Shown: in pieces, positions 28,376 through 37,763 of the stretch
Position numbering within the stretch: the stretch's first letter is position 1
How the letters are laid out: each line of letters starts with the position of its first letter
From: Gammaproteobacteria bacterium
GTDB taxonomy: Bacteria; Pseudomonadota; Gammaproteobacteria; Xanthomonadales; SZUA-36
Length of the DNA: 64,000 nucleotides
Direction of reading: 5' to 3'
Assembly: GCA_030428105.1 (NCBI GenBank)
Contig: JAUIBE010000004.1
Coordinates: 62,001-126,000, forward strand
Program-made: the position numbers and the translations under genes
The notes under the pieces: generated by a model
What the model was told of the DNA's origin: nothing
Databases searched by the model: none
The model's input: only the letters and a program-made list of their open reading frames with translations

Positions 28376-28402
28376 ATCGCTTATCGGCGCCACGAATCGA
28401 CA
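28376..28402 (-). promoter_or_regulatory. candidate ECF42 promoter (TGTCGA - 17 bp - CGAT)
   Basis: On the minus strand TGTCGA (28397-28402) is followed after 17 bases by CGAT (28376-28379), about 35 bases before the ATG of the DGPF gene. The TGTCGA -35 box matches what I recall as the ECF42 consensus with a CGA/TC-like -10. Spacing and position fit an autoregulated sigma operon. Confidence 0.6.
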
Positions 28403-28444
28403 GCGCGAAAAATTTATTCGCGGGACGGGGAAAGGAAATGCTGC

Positions 28445-28468
28445 GCCCGCCGCGTCAATGCGGCGGGC
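28445..28468 (-). terminator. GC-rich hairpin after the PEP-mutase-like gene
   Basis: GCCCGCCGC (28445-28453) and GCGGCGGGC (28460-28468) form a 9-bp stem with a 6-base loop, 14 bases past the stop of the gene at 28482. On the minus strand it is followed by GCAGCATTTCC, so the U-tract is weak. It separates that gene from the ECF42 promoter. Confidence 0.55.
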
Positions 28469-28481
28469 AAGGGGAGGGGTT

Positions 28482-29249
28482 TCAGTCCAGCAAGGCCGCA
28501 CGGGCAGCTTCGGTCAGCGCCTGCATCGCTTGCATGTAAGGGAATGGCCCATGGCTGATGCGCGCAACACCGCAGGCTGCCAGCTCTGCGGCCGCTGGCC
28601 CATCAGGATAGATCAGGAGGTTCACCGGAAGCGGGGATTGCTCGCACAGGGTTCGGATTTTCTCCAGGTCACGCAGCCCAGGCGCGAAAAAGCCGCTGCC
28701 GCCCGCCTGGGCGTAGGCCCTGGCCCTGGCAATCGCCTGCTCCAGCATGGCGTCGTCGTGCTGCGAGGGTTCAGCTTTGAGAAACAGGTCGCAACGGGCG
28801 TTGATAAACAGCGGGGTGCCCTGGGACTCGGCCGCAGCGCGCACGGCGCGGATTCGCTCGCTCTGGGTTTCCAGCGAATGGAGTCCGTCTCCGCCCACCA
28901 CCTGGTCTTCGAAGTTCACGCCGATGGCGCCGGTTTCCAGGACACGGGCGATGTTGGCTTGCAGCGCGGCGGTTTCACTGGCGTAGCCGCCTTCGAAATC
29001 GAACGTTACCGGCAGATCAACGGCGCTGGTAATGCGCTGGATATTGGCGAGGGCCAGGTCCAGCGGCAAGGCTTCGCCATCGGCAAAGCCGTGGGCCTCG
29101 GCCACCGACCAACTGCCGGTGGCTATCGCCTGGGCGCCGCTTTCTGCAACCGCGCGGGCGCTTCCAGGATCCCAGGCGTTGAACAGGACAAGGGGATTTC
29201 CCGGTTGGTGAAGGCTGGCAAACAGCTTTGCCTTTTCGGCCTGGTTCAT
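28482..29249 (-). CDS. isocitrate lyase/PEP phosphonomutase family protein
   Basis: 255-residue TIM-barrel protein of the ICL/PEP-mutase superfamily: NAWDPGSARAVAESGAQAIATGS, DFEGGYA (Mg-binding acidic residues), GVNFEDQV, and INARCDLFL. It lacks the KKCGH catalytic motif of true isocitrate lyase and the length of methylisocitrate lyase. The real reaction, probably C-C or C-P bond chemistry on a 2-oxo or 2-hydroxy acid, is unknown. Monocistronic in appearance. Confidence 0.85.
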   Translation of the reverse strand: MNQAEKAKLFASLHQPGNPLVLFNAWDPGSARAVAESGAQAIATGSWSVAEAHGFADGEALPLDLALANIQRITSAVDLPVTFDFEGGYASETAALQANIARVLETGAIGVNFEDQVVGGDGLHSLETQSERIRAVRAAAESQGTPLFINARCDLFLKAEPSQHDDAMLEQAIARARAYAQAGGSGFFAPGLRDLEKIRTLCEQSPLPVNLLIYPDGPAAAELAACGVARISHGPFPYMQAMQALTEAARAALLD

Positions 29250-29344
29250 GCTGCGGTCTCCGTGATGAATCGATGGCTCATCTTACGCAAACCGCATCCA
29301 CGGGTTGGCCACTATCGGACGTCAACGTCCGCCACGAACCAGGC

Positions 29345-30760
29345 CTAGCGCTGGGCCAATTCCGGCACACGATCGGGCCAGCCACCGGCCAGCGCCTTGT
29401 ACACCGCCACCAGTGAAGTGGCCACGCGGGTATGGCTCTGGGCCAGGCGATCCTGGGCGTCCAGCAGCGTACGCTCGGCATCCAGCACCTGGAGAAAATC
29501 GGTGGCGCCGCCCTCGTAGCGAAGGCTGGCCAGTCGCGCTGCCTCAACGCTGGCAAGCGCCGATTCGCTCAGGTGCTCGCGTTCACGCTTGGCGCGGGTG
29601 TAGGTAGCCAGGGCATTCTCGGCCTCCTCGATGGCGCGCAGCACGGTGCCCTCGTAAAGCGCCAGCGACTCGGCCGCACCGGCCTCGCTGGCCTCAATCC
29701 GATCACGCACCCGGCCCAGGTCGAGGAACGCCCAGCCGATGCCCACCCCGATGCCATAAGTTTCGCTGTTGCTCTCGAACAGGTCACCGAAATCCATCGC
29801 GGCGCTGCCCAGCGCCCCGTTGAGGGTCACGCGCGGAAACAGGTCGGCGGTGGCGACGCCCACGCTGGCGGTGGCCGAATGCAGACGGTGCTCGGCCGCT
29901 GCCACGTCCGGGCGGCGGCGTAGCAGTTCTTCCGGCGTACCCACGGCAACCGAGTCCGGCAGGGCCGGGAGGCTTTGTGGCAAAGCCAGTTCTGCGAAAA
30001 ACGCTCGCGGCTCACGACCGTTCAACACTGCCAGGCGGTGCACGGCTGCAATTTCCGCCGACTCCAGAACTGGCACCAGGGAACGGGTAAATTCCAGTTG
30101 CGCCCGTGCACGCGACACATCCAGGTCAGTTCCCCGCCCGGCCTCGCGCCGTACCTCGGTCAGTTCCAGGGTGGTTTGCTGGTTTTCAGCATTCTCCCGC
30201 GCCACACGCAGTTGCTCCTGCAGGCCACGCAGCTCGAAGTAGGTTTGCGCCACTTCAGCCGCAATGCTCACTTGCAACGCCCTGAGGTCGGAAGCGAGCG
30301 CCTGGGTATTGGCGTACGCGGCCTCGTTCTGGCGGCGCACGCGGCCGAACAGGTCGAGCTCCCAGAATGCATCGAAACCTGCAGAGTAGAACTCCACGTC
30401 CCGCTGGGCCTCGGTGATATCCGGCGACTCGTTCAGGCTGAGCTGGGTCTCGTTGTAACCGGCGGACGCGGTAACCGTCGGCCACAGGTCCTTGCGCGAA
30501 AGCTGCGCCAGGGCGCGGGCGCGCTCAAGCCGCGCCACGGAGGCCTTGAGGTCTAGATTGGCTTGCAACGCGCCTTCCACCAGTTCAGTCAGTTGCGGAT
30601 CGTTGAAACCGGCCCAGAATTCGGCAACCGGCGGAGACGCCACATAACTCTCCTCCATTTGCCCGAAAGACTCGATGGCCGGGGCTTGCGGGCGCTGGTA
30701 ATCAGGCCCAACCGCACACGAGGCCAGGAAGAAACTCGAAAGTAGCCAGAGCTTACGCAT
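29345..30760 (-). CDS. outer-membrane efflux lipoprotein (NodT/OprN family)
   Basis: TolC-like outer-membrane channel, 471 residues from the ATG at 30760. Signal peptide with lipobox (LASC, then AVGPDYQRP) gives an acylated N-terminus. Repeated coiled-coil OEP halves follow, with RRPDVAAAEHRL and FLQVLDAERTLLDAQDRLA. It overlaps the end of the RND gene by about 8 bases and completes the tripartite pump. Confidence 0.94.
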   Translation of the reverse strand: MRKLWLLSSFFLASCAVGPDYQRPQAPAIESFGQMEESYVASPPVAEFWAGFNDPQLTELVEGALQANLDLKASVARLERARALAQLSRKDLWPTVTASAGYNETQLSLNESPDITEAQRDVEFYSAGFDAFWELDLFGRVRRQNEAAYANTQALASDLRALQVSIAAEVAQTYFELRGLQEQLRVARENAENQQTTLELTEVRREAGRGTDLDVSRARAQLEFTRSLVPVLESAEIAAVHRLAVLNGREPRAFFAELALPQSLPALPDSVAVGTPEELLRRRPDVAAAEHRLHSATASVGVATADLFPRVTLNGALGSAAMDFGDLFESNSETYGIGVGIGWAFLDLGRVRDRIEASEAGAAESLALYEGTVLRAIEEAENALATYTRAKREREHLSESALASVEAARLASLRYEGGATDFLQVLDAERTLLDAQDRLAQSHTRVATSLVAVYKALAGGWPDRVPELAQR

Positions 30761-33700
30761 GATAAACAGCCCTCTCGTTCGCACCTTCAGCCGGGCTGGC
30801 GTGGTTGTTTGAATGGTCAACCAGCTTGCGCCCACTGAGCTTGCGCAGGAACACGTAGAAAATCGGAGTGAGCACCAGGCCGAACACCGTTACGCCGATC
30901 ATGCCGCCGAACACGGTGATACCCATGGCGCTGCGCACTTCTGCGCCGGCGCCAGTGGCCAGCACCAGTGGCACAACCGCGGCAATAAAGGTGATGGAAG
31001 TCATTACGATGGGGCGCAAACGCAAGCGACAGGCTTCCAGCGCCGCCTCGACAATGCCCATGCCCTTGAGCTCCAGCTCGCGGGCAAACTCGACAATGAG
31101 GATGGCGTTTTTACTCGCCAGGCCCATCAGGACCACCAGGCCCACCTGGACAAAAATGTTGTTGTCACCGCCCACCAGCCATACAGCCGTCAGCGCGGCG
31201 AGCATCGACATCGGCACGATCAGGATGATGGCCAGGGGCAAAATCCAGCTTTCGTACAGCGCGGCCAGCACCAGGAACACCAGCAGCACCGCCAGCGGGA
31301 ACACCACCAGGGCGGTATCGCTCTGGTTCACCTGCTGGTAGGAAAGGTCGCTCCACTCGAAGCTCATGCCACGTGGAAGAACCTGCGGCGCCAGGTCTTC
31401 AACCGCGGCAATCACCTCGGCCGATGACAGCAACCGTGGGTCAGCCTCGCCCATCAGGTCGGACGCGGGGTAGCCGTTGTAACGAATCACCGGGTCGGGG
31501 CCGTAGCTGCGCTCGACGGTCACCATGCTGCCAATGGGCACCATTTCGCCGTCGGCGTTTCGGGTGCGCAACTGGGTAATGTCCTCGATCTCGTCACGGA
31601 ACTGGGCATCGGCCTGGGCAATCACCTGGTAAACCCGGCCGAAACGGTTGAAGTCGTTGATGTAGGCCGAGCCCAGGTAAACCTGCAGCGTTTCAAACAG
31701 GTCGGATATCGCCACGCCCTGCGCCTTGGCGCGGGTGCGGTCGACCTTGGCTTCCAGCTGCGGAACGTTGGCCTGGTAAGAGCTGATCGGGAAACCCATG
31801 CCGGGCACCTGGCTCAGGGCGCCACTCAGGTTGTTGGTGGCATTCTGCAGTTCGCCGTAACCCAGTCCATTCCTGTCCTGGATATACATGGAGAACCCGG
31901 AACCGGTGCCCAGGCCCAACACGGCCGGCGGCTGGAAGGCGAAGGAGAACGATTCCTGGATGGAGGCAAACTTGCCGTTCAGCTCCATGGCGATCTCTTC
32001 GGCGCTGCGACCGCGCATCTCGAAGGGATCCAGCGGAAAGAACACCGTGCCGGAGTTCGGTGTGTTGGTGAACTGCAAGGCGTTGAGACCCGGGAAGGCA
32101 ACCGCGTGGGCCACGCCCTCGGTTTCCAGCGCCAGCTCGCTCATCCTGCGCACCACTTCCTCGGTACGGTCCAGCGAAGCGCCCTCCGGAAGCTTGGCGC
32201 CGCCGATCAGGTAAAGCTTGTCCTGGGTGGGAATAAAGCCTCCGGGAACCGACTGGAACAAGGCAAAGGTGACCACCAGCAGCACCGCGTAGACCCCGAG
32301 GATCAGCGGCGTGCGCCGAATGGCCGGGCGGCCACCGTTGGCGTAGGCATTGCCCGCCGCGCCAAACAGGCGGTTAAACGGCTTGAACAGCCACTTGCCA
32401 AACACCCGGTTAAGGAAGCGGGTGGGCAGATCCGGCTTCTGGTCCTTGCCCGGCAGCAGCATGGCGGCAAGAGCGGGCGACAGGGTCAGCGAGTTGATCG
32501 CGGAAATCACCGTGGAGATGGCGATAGTGACCGCAAACTGGCGGTAGAACTGGCCAGTCACGCCGTCCAGGAAGGCCATCGGCACAAACACCGCTGACAG
32601 CACCAGGGCAATCGCCACAATGGGCCCGCTCACCTCGCGCATCGCCTGGTGGGCCGCCGCCTTTGGCGCCAGCCCCTCGGAGATGTTTCTCTCCACGTTT
32701 TCGACCACCACGATGGCGTCATCCACCACGATGCCAATCGACAACACCATCCCGAACAAAGTGAGCGTGTTCATCGAGAAGCCAAGCAGCAACAGCACCG
32801 CGAAAGTGCCGACAATGGACACCGGCACGGCCAGCAAGGGAATCAGGGAGGCGCGCCAGGTTTGCAGGAACAGCACCACTACGAGCACCACCAGCAGCAC
32901 CGCTTCCAGCAGGGTCTTGATGACGGAGTCGATCGACTGCCTTACGAATACGGTGGGGTCGTAGACCACCTCGTAGGCCACACCCTCGGGAAAGAACTCC
33001 GACAGTTCGGCCATCTTGGCGCGAACGTCATCGGAAAGCTGGATGGAATTCGAGCCAGGCGATTGGAAAATCGGGATGGCGACCGCCTGCTCATTATCAA
33101 GCAAGGAGCGAAGCGCGTATTCCGATGCGCCCAACTCCAGCCGGGCCACGTCTCGCAAGTGGGTGATCTCGCCACGGCTGCCCGTTTTCACCACGATGTC
33201 ACCGAATTCTTCCTCGGTAACCAGGCGGCCCTGGGCGTTGATCGAGACCAGGAAGTCGGATGGTTCCGGGGTTGGCGGTGCGCCAAGCTGGCCGGCCGAA
33301 ACCTGGATGTTCTGCTCCTGCACCGCGGCCACGATGTCGCCGGCGGTCAGGCCACGGGAAGCGGCCTTGTCGGGATCGATCCAGATACGCATCGAGTAAT
33401 CGCCAGCACCGAACACGCGGACATCGCCAACGCCTTCAATTCGCGCCAGTTCGTCCTTGATACGCAGCGTGGCGTAGTTACGCAGGTAAACCGAGTCGTA
33501 GGTCGCATCCGGCGAGGTGATGTGCACCACCATGGTAAGGTCGGGCGACTGCTTCTGGGTGGTCACACCCAGGCGGCGAACTTCCTCGGGCAGGCGCGCC
33601 TGCGCCTGGCTGACGCGGTTCTGCACCTGCACCTGTGCCTCATCAACATCGGTGCCAGGTTTGAAGGTAACGGTGAGGAACAACACACCATCACTGCCGG

Positions 33701-33950
33701 CTACCGACTTCATGTACATCATGTTCTCGACGCCGTTGATCGATTCTTCTAGCGGCGTCGCCACCGTTTCGGCAATGACCTTGGGGTTGGCGCCCGGGTA
33801 TACCGCGCGCACCGCCACCGTCGGCGGAACCACGTCGGGATACTCACTGATGGGCAGCAACGGCAGTGAAACGCCGCCGGCCACGAAGATCAGGATGGAA
33901 AGGACCGCCGCGAAAATCGGGCGGTCCACGAAAAAGCGTGCAAAATTCAC
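30753..33950 (-). CDS. RND multidrug efflux transporter, MexF-like (HAE1)
   Basis: Inner-membrane proton/drug antiporter of 1065 residues, twelve TM helices in two halves. The N-terminus (FFVDRPIFAAVLSILIFVAG ... LPISEYPDVVPPTVAVRAVYPGA) is closest to MexF. TM4 carries the proton-relay Asp pair in GIVVDDAIVVVENVERN. It lies between the adaptor and outer-membrane genes. Substrates cannot be read from sequence; MexF-type pumps export chloramphenicol and quinolones among others. Confidence 0.95.
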   Translation of the reverse strand: MNFARFFVDRPIFAAVLSILIFVAGGVSLPLLPISEYPDVVPPTVAVRAVYPGANPKVIAETVATPLEESINGVENMMYMKSVAGSDGVLFLTVTFKPGTDVDEAQVQVQNRVSQAQARLPEEVRRLGVTTQKQSPDLTMVVHITSPDATYDSVYLRNYATLRIKDELARIEGVGDVRVFGAGDYSMRIWIDPDKAASRGLTAGDIVAAVQEQNIQVSAGQLGAPPTPEPSDFLVSINAQGRLVTEEEFGDIVVKTGSRGEITHLRDVARLELGASEYALRSLLDNEQAVAIPIFQSPGSNSIQLSDDVRAKMAELSEFFPEGVAYEVVYDPTVFVRQSIDSVIKTLLEAVLLVVLVVVLFLQTWRASLIPLLAVPVSIVGTFAVLLLLGFSMNTLTLFGMVLSIGIVVDDAIVVVENVERNISEGLAPKAAAHQAMREVSGPIVAIALVLSAVFVPMAFLDGVTGQFYRQFAVTIAISTVISAINSLTLSPALAAMLLPGKDQKPDLPTRFLNRVFGKWLFKPFNRLFGAAGNAYANGGRPAIRRTPLILGVYAVLLVVTFALFQSVPGGFIPTQDKLYLIGGAKLPEGASLDRTEEVVRRMSELALETEGVAHAVAFPGLNALQFTNTPNSGTVFFPLDPFEMRGRSAEEIAMELNGKFASIQESFSFAFQPPAVLGLGTGSGFSMYIQDRNGLGYGELQNATNNLSGALSQVPGMGFPISSYQANVPQLEAKVDRTRAKAQGVAISDLFETLQVYLGSAYINDFNRFGRVYQVIAQADAQFRDEIEDITQLRTRNADGEMVPIGSMVTVERSYGPDPVIRYNGYPASDLMGEADPRLLSSAEVIAAVEDLAPQVLPRGMSFEWSDLSYQQVNQSDTALVVFPLAVLLVFLVLAALYESWILPLAIILIVPMSMLAALTAVWLVGGDNNIFVQVGLVVLMGLASKNAILIVEFARELELKGMGIVEAALEACRLRLRPIVMTSITFIAAVVPLVLATGAGAEVRSAMGITVFGGMIGVTVFGLVLTPIFYVFLRKLSGRKLVDHSNNHASPAEGANERAVYHA

Positions 33951-33962
33951 GGCTGCTTCTCC

Positions 33963-35138
33963 TTACGGTCCGGGCGCATGTCCGGGCGCAGCGTTGGCAG
34001 GGCCTTCGCCCATGGCAATCTGGTTGGCCTGAACGGGCATACCCGGGAAGAAGATCTTCTGTACGCCGTGGACGATGACACGATCGCCCGCTTCAAGACC
34101 GGAGGTGACAATGCGCAGCCCATCCACCGTTTTGCCTAGCTGAACGTCGCGCCGCTGCGCGGTTTCACCTTCGCCCAGCACGTACACGTAACGACGGTCC
34201 TGGTCGGTTAGCACCGCACGCTCATCCACCAGCATGGCGGAATGACTGGCGCTGGACTGCAGGCGCACCCGCGCGAACAGGCCGGGGGTGAAGCGACGGT
34301 CCTGGTTACTCACCACGGCGCGTGCGCGAATGGTGCCGGTTTCAGGGTCTACCTGGTTGTCAACGAAATCGAGCACGCCCTGGTGGGGAAAATCGCTCTC
34401 ATCGGCAAGGCCAATGTTGACGAGGTTTTCGCCGCCGCGCCGGGCCAGGTCGGCAGAACCAAGGAAAACCTGCTCATCGGCCTGGAAGTACACAAACACC
34501 GGGTCAACCGACACCACGGTGGTCAGCACAGTCTGTCCGCTGCTCACCAGGTTGCCAGCCGTAACCATTGCGCGACCGGCGAGGCCGGAAATTGGCGCGC
34601 GCACCTCGGTAAACTCCAGGTCGAGGCGGGCTAGTTCCACCGCAGCCTGCGCCACGCCAACGTTAGCGTCAGCCTGGGCATCTGCCGCAATCGCTTCATC
34701 ATGCTCTTCCTGGGAGATGGCCCTGCCCTCAAGCAGCTTCCTGGCACGCTCGATTTCACTACGTGCGAGTTCGGCCTGGGCCTTTGCACGCTCGAGTTCG
34801 GCCTGGGCCTGCGCCAGCGCGGCCTTGTAGGGGCGCTGGTCAATGACAAACAGGACATCGCCCTTGGAAACCTCTCGGCCTTCCACAAAGCGCACTTCCT
34901 CGATGTAACCGTTCACCCGCGGGCGAATTTCCACGGTCTCCGGCGATTCAACGCGGCCGCTGAACTGGTCCCAGTTGTTTACTTCACGAACCACGACTTC
35001 AGCAGCGCTCACTTGCGGCGGAGGCATCTGCCCGTCCCACTCGGCGGAGCCAGTGTTACAGCCCACCAAGATCAGGGTTGAAAAACCGGCCAGGAGGGCC
35101 AGCAGTGCGTATCGGCTCAAAGCTCTTTTCGCGTTCAT
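33963..35138 (-). CDS. RND periplasmic adaptor (membrane fusion) lipoprotein, MexE-like
   Basis: 391 residues; lipoprotein signal (LLALLAGFSTLILVGC). Barrel-sandwich/lipoyl half motif ETVEIRPRVNGYIEEVRFVEG, coiled-coil hairpin rich in Ala/Glu/Gln, second half APISGLAGRAMVTAGNLV. First gene of the efflux operon, 12 bases ahead of the transporter, divergent from the MarR gene across a 240-base regulatory gap. Confidence 0.94.
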   Translation of the reverse strand: MNAKRALSRYALLALLAGFSTLILVGCNTGSAEWDGQMPPPQVSAAEVVVREVNNWDQFSGRVESPETVEIRPRVNGYIEEVRFVEGREVSKGDVLFVIDQRPYKAALAQAQAELERAKAQAELARSEIERARKLLEGRAISQEEHDEAIAADAQADANVGVAQAAVELARLDLEFTEVRAPISGLAGRAMVTAGNLVSSGQTVLTTVVSVDPVFVYFQADEQVFLGSADLARRGGENLVNIGLADESDFPHQGVLDFVDNQVDPETGTIRARAVVSNQDRRFTPGLFARVRLQSSASHSAMLVDERAVLTDQDRRYVYVLGEGETAQRRDVQLGKTVDGLRIVTSGLEAGDRVIVHGVQKIFFPGMPVQANQIAMGEGPANAAPGHAPGP

Positions 35139-35284
35139 GGTTGCCTTTTCCTTAAATGCTTCTGATACACAGGAATCGAACGAGTGGTGTCGATTTCGAC
35201 GCGAATCACGAAGGGTTTGCCGTTTGATGACATAATGACCGCGCGTTTCAACTAAATGGGGCGACTGAGAGACTGACCGCCAGA

Positions 35285-35354
35285 TTTATCTCGACAACCG
35301 ATAAGGTTCGGTGTATCTTTTATCTCGACACGACGAAATATTAGACCTGTCGAG
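35285..35354. promoter_or_regulatory. candidate MarR operator region between efflux operon and its regulator
   Basis: TTTATCTCGACA occurs twice (35285-35296 and 35319-35330), 34 bases apart, with an inverted TGTCGAG at 35348-35354. The first copy lies in a perfect inverted repeat TTATC-N9-GATAA (35286-35304). The second is the left arm of an imperfect 20-bp palindrome (35321-35340, 14 of 20 positions symmetric), the usual size of a MarR site. The region is AT-rich and just upstream of the MarR start codon. Confidence 0.6.
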
Positions 35355-35378
35355 TACTTCAGTCAAGCGATTATTACT

Positions 35379-35864
35379 ATGAAAAAAGATGAATTGATTG
35401 ATTCCGTCTTTGAGGCGATCAAGGAATACGGCACGGCCACCACGTTTTTTCACATGGCCATGGCCGACACCATGGGACTGTGCCCTTCCGATATCAAAGC
35501 GTTGGACCTGATCCGGCGCAAAGGGGGCTTGACCGCCGGCGAGCTCGGTACGCACACCGGCCTGGCTTCGGCATCGGTAACCAGCCTGATTGACCGGCTG
35601 GAAAAGCATGGCTACGTGAACCGGGTACGTGGAAAGCGTGACCGCCGCCGCATCAAGGTTGAAGCGGTACCCGAGAAGATCGACGTGATTTACAGCCAGA
35701 TTCTGCCGCTGAAGTCGAAAACGCGCGATCGACTGGGGCGCTTCAACGCTGACGAGCTTGAAACCATTCGCAACTTCCTGAAGGACTCGTCCGAGTTGTT
35801 ACGCGAAGGCTCTAAACGACTCAACCCAAACGCGGAAAAACTGCTCGGCGTCAACTGCGGCTGA
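35379..35864 (+). CDS. MarR-family transcriptional regulator
   Basis: 161 residues with winged helix-turn-helix: LTAGELGTHTGLASASVTSLIDRLEKHGYVNRVRGKRDRRRIKV. Divergent from the RND operon, so probably its repressor, releasing on binding of a small aromatic ligand as family members do. The candidate operators overlap its own promoter, suggesting autoregulation. Confidence 0.92.
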   Translation: MKKDELIDSVFEAIKEYGTATTFFHMAMADTMGLCPSDIKALDLIRRKGGLTAGELGTHTGLASASVTSLIDRLEKHGYVNRVRGKRDRRRIKVEAVPEKIDVIYSQILPLKSKTRDRLGRFNADELETIRNFLKDSSELLREGSKRLNPNAEKLLGVNCG

Positions 35865-35871
35865 GCCTCGC

Positions 35872-36888
35872 TCAGGCGGTCAATTCGTCTGAACGCCGAA
35901 TATGCAAAGCCGAGTACGCGCCGGCCATTTGCGCCAGCGCCTCGTCAAGAATTTTCACGTTGGCGCCATCCAGGTGCGCATTCTGGCTGAGATAGCGGCG
36001 CCAGACCTTGGCGCCGGGCTGGCCCTGGAACAGCCCCAAAACGTGACGGGTCAATCGCTTCACTGGCTGGCCTGAATCCACCAACTCCTTCAGGTACTCC
36101 CCCAATGCCTCAACCACCGACTCGCGCGTCGGCAGCGGCGTTCCGAAAATGGCGTGCTCACACTGGGCCAGGATCCATGGGTCCTGGTAGGCAGCGCGGC
36201 CCAGCATGACGCCATCCAGCGATTCAAGGTACTGGTTCACCGTTTCCAGGCTGCGCACTCCGCCGTTGATCACCAGTTCCAGTTCGGGGCGCTCCTCGCG
36301 AAGTTGCAGCACCCATTCGGGGCGCAGCTCGGGCACCTCGCGGTTTTCTTTCGGGCTCAGGCCCGACAGCCAGGCTTTGCGGGCGTGCACGATAAACTGG
36401 TCGCAGCCCGACTCCGCCACCGTGTCGATAAAGCCGCGAAAATATTCGTAGTTGTCGAGTTCATCGACACCCAGGCGGGTTTTCACCGTCACCGGAATCT
36501 CCACCGCATTGAGCATCGCGCCAATGCAATCGCGCACCAGTTCTGGCTCGCGCATCAGGCAGGCGCCAAAGCGGCCTTTCTGCACCCGGTCGGAGGGACA
36601 ACCCACGTTCAGGTTGATCTCGTCGTAACCCCACTGCTCGCCGATCCGCGCGCACTCGGCGAGCTCACCCGGCTCGCTGCCACCCAGTTGCAGGGCAACG
36701 GGGTGCTCTTTCTCATGAAAGCCCAGCAACCGCTCGCGGTCGCCGTGCAGAATCGCACCCGTGGTGACCATCTCTGTGTACAGCCACGCCGACGGCGCCA
36801 ACAGCCGGTGGAAATAACGGCAGTGGCGATCGGTCCAGTCCATCATCGGGGCAACCTGGAGTTTGGGTCTGGCTTTTTGCGCGTTCAC
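35872..36888 (-). CDS. dusA: tRNA-dihydrouridine(20/20a) synthase DusA
   Basis: FMN enzyme that reduces uridine in the tRNA D-loop. Motifs: APMMDWTDRHCRYFHRL, QLGGSEPGELA, NLNVGCPSDRVQKGRFGACLM (catalytic Cys), VKTRLGVDE, HARKAWLSGLSPKENR and INGGVRS. About 338 residues from a GTG at 36888; the open frame upstream to 37005 is not family-like. Convergent with the MarR gene, only 7 bases between stops. Confidence 0.96.
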   Translation of the reverse strand: MNAQKARPKLQVAPMMDWTDRHCRYFHRLLAPSAWLYTEMVTTGAILHGDRERLLGFHEKEHPVALQLGGSEPGELAECARIGEQWGYDEINLNVGCPSDRVQKGRFGACLMREPELVRDCIGAMLNAVEIPVTVKTRLGVDELDNYEYFRGFIDTVAESGCDQFIVHARKAWLSGLSPKENREVPELRPEWVLQLREERPELELVINGGVRSLETVNQYLESLDGVMLGRAAYQDPWILAQCEHAIFGTPLPTRESVVEALGEYLKELVDSGQPVKRLTRHVLGLFQGQPGAKVWRRYLSQNAHLDGANVKILDEALAQMAGAYSALHIRRSDELTA

Positions 36889-37026
36889 AGGTTCACGGTA
36901 TCTGGAAAACCGAAACCTTACGACAGTGAGCGGCAGAAAAGGAACCCGAACCGTCGGGAAAAACGCTGGGCGGAGTGCCCTCGACCATCGAGGCTTGCGG
37001 CCCAATGCTCGGCCGAAGGAGTGTGT

Positions 37027-37623
37027 TCAGCGCACCTCGGCCAGGTAAGTAGCAACCCCCTCCAGCAGCATTTGCACAGCCAGCGCGATCAAAACCATAC
37101 CCATGAGTCGCTCCAATGCAATGAGCCCCCGCCTTCCCAGGTAACGCTTCAGACGCGTGGCGGAAAGCAAAATAACCGAACTCAGCACCCACGCCGCCAC
37201 CAGGGCAAGTGTCCATTCGAGCATGCGGTCGGGGTCGTTGGAAGACATCAGCATCAGCACCGCCATAGCGGACGGCCCGGCCACCATGGGAATGGCCAGG
37301 GGTACCAGCAGGGGCTCGCCTTGCAGGTCTTCGGACGCATGGGCAGATCGCGCCACGGGGAACACCATCTTAAGAGCGATCAGGAACAGGATGATGCCGC
37401 CGGCAATTCGAATCGAGTGCTCACTAAGATGCAGGAAGCCCAGCAAGTACTGCCCGCAATACAGGAACAGCAGCAGCACGACCAGCGCCAGGAACAGTTC
37501 GCGCAACAGAACGCGGGTGCGCCGTTCCGGTGCGACATCGTCGAGCACGGAGAGAAAAATTGGGATGTTTCCGAGCGGATCCATGACAAGGAACAGCAAG
37601 GTTGCGGCTGATACGATCTCCAT
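37027..37623 (-). CDS. MarC/YhgN-family integral membrane protein
   Basis: 198 residues, six predicted TM helices, with MDPLGNIPIFLSVL near the N-terminus (the family's conserved DPxGNIP) and PLAIPMVAGPSAMAVLML. Function of the family is unsettled (it is not an antibiotic pump despite the name MarC). It stands between dusA and the TonB-receptor terminator. Confidence 0.9.
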   Translation of the reverse strand: MEIVSAATLLFLVMDPLGNIPIFLSVLDDVAPERRTRVLLRELFLALVVLLLFLYCGQYLLGFLHLSEHSIRIAGGIILFLIALKMVFPVARSAHASEDLQGEPLLVPLAIPMVAGPSAMAVLMLMSSNDPDRMLEWTLALVAAWVLSSVILLSATRLKRYLGRRGLIALERLMGMVLIALAVQMLLEGVATYLAEVR

Positions 37624-37703
37624 CCGCGCAGTATAGAGCAGATTTTTCTTGAGAAAGGTGCCTACCCGGCTGCCGCAAATGAGACTCCAGGAGCCATCAA
37701 AGT

Positions 37704-37744
37704 GCTGGCTGGCTTTCCAGGAAGACAGGAGAAAGCCAGCCAGC
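37704..37744 (-). terminator. 14-bp hairpin after the TonB-receptor gene
   Basis: GCTGGCTGGCTTTC (37704-37717) and GAAAGCCAGCCAGC (37731-37744) form a perfect 14-bp stem with a 13-base loop, 20 bases past the receptor stop. On the minus strand it is followed by ACTTTGATGG. It is probably the 3' end of the receptor transcript. Confidence 0.6.
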
Positions 37745-37763
37745 GGCTGTCACGAATGTTCTA

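Noticed and set aside
35872-37005. Longer start for dusA
   Set aside because: The first 39 residues are Arg/Pro-rich and not part of the DusA family; the GTG at 36888 gives usual length.
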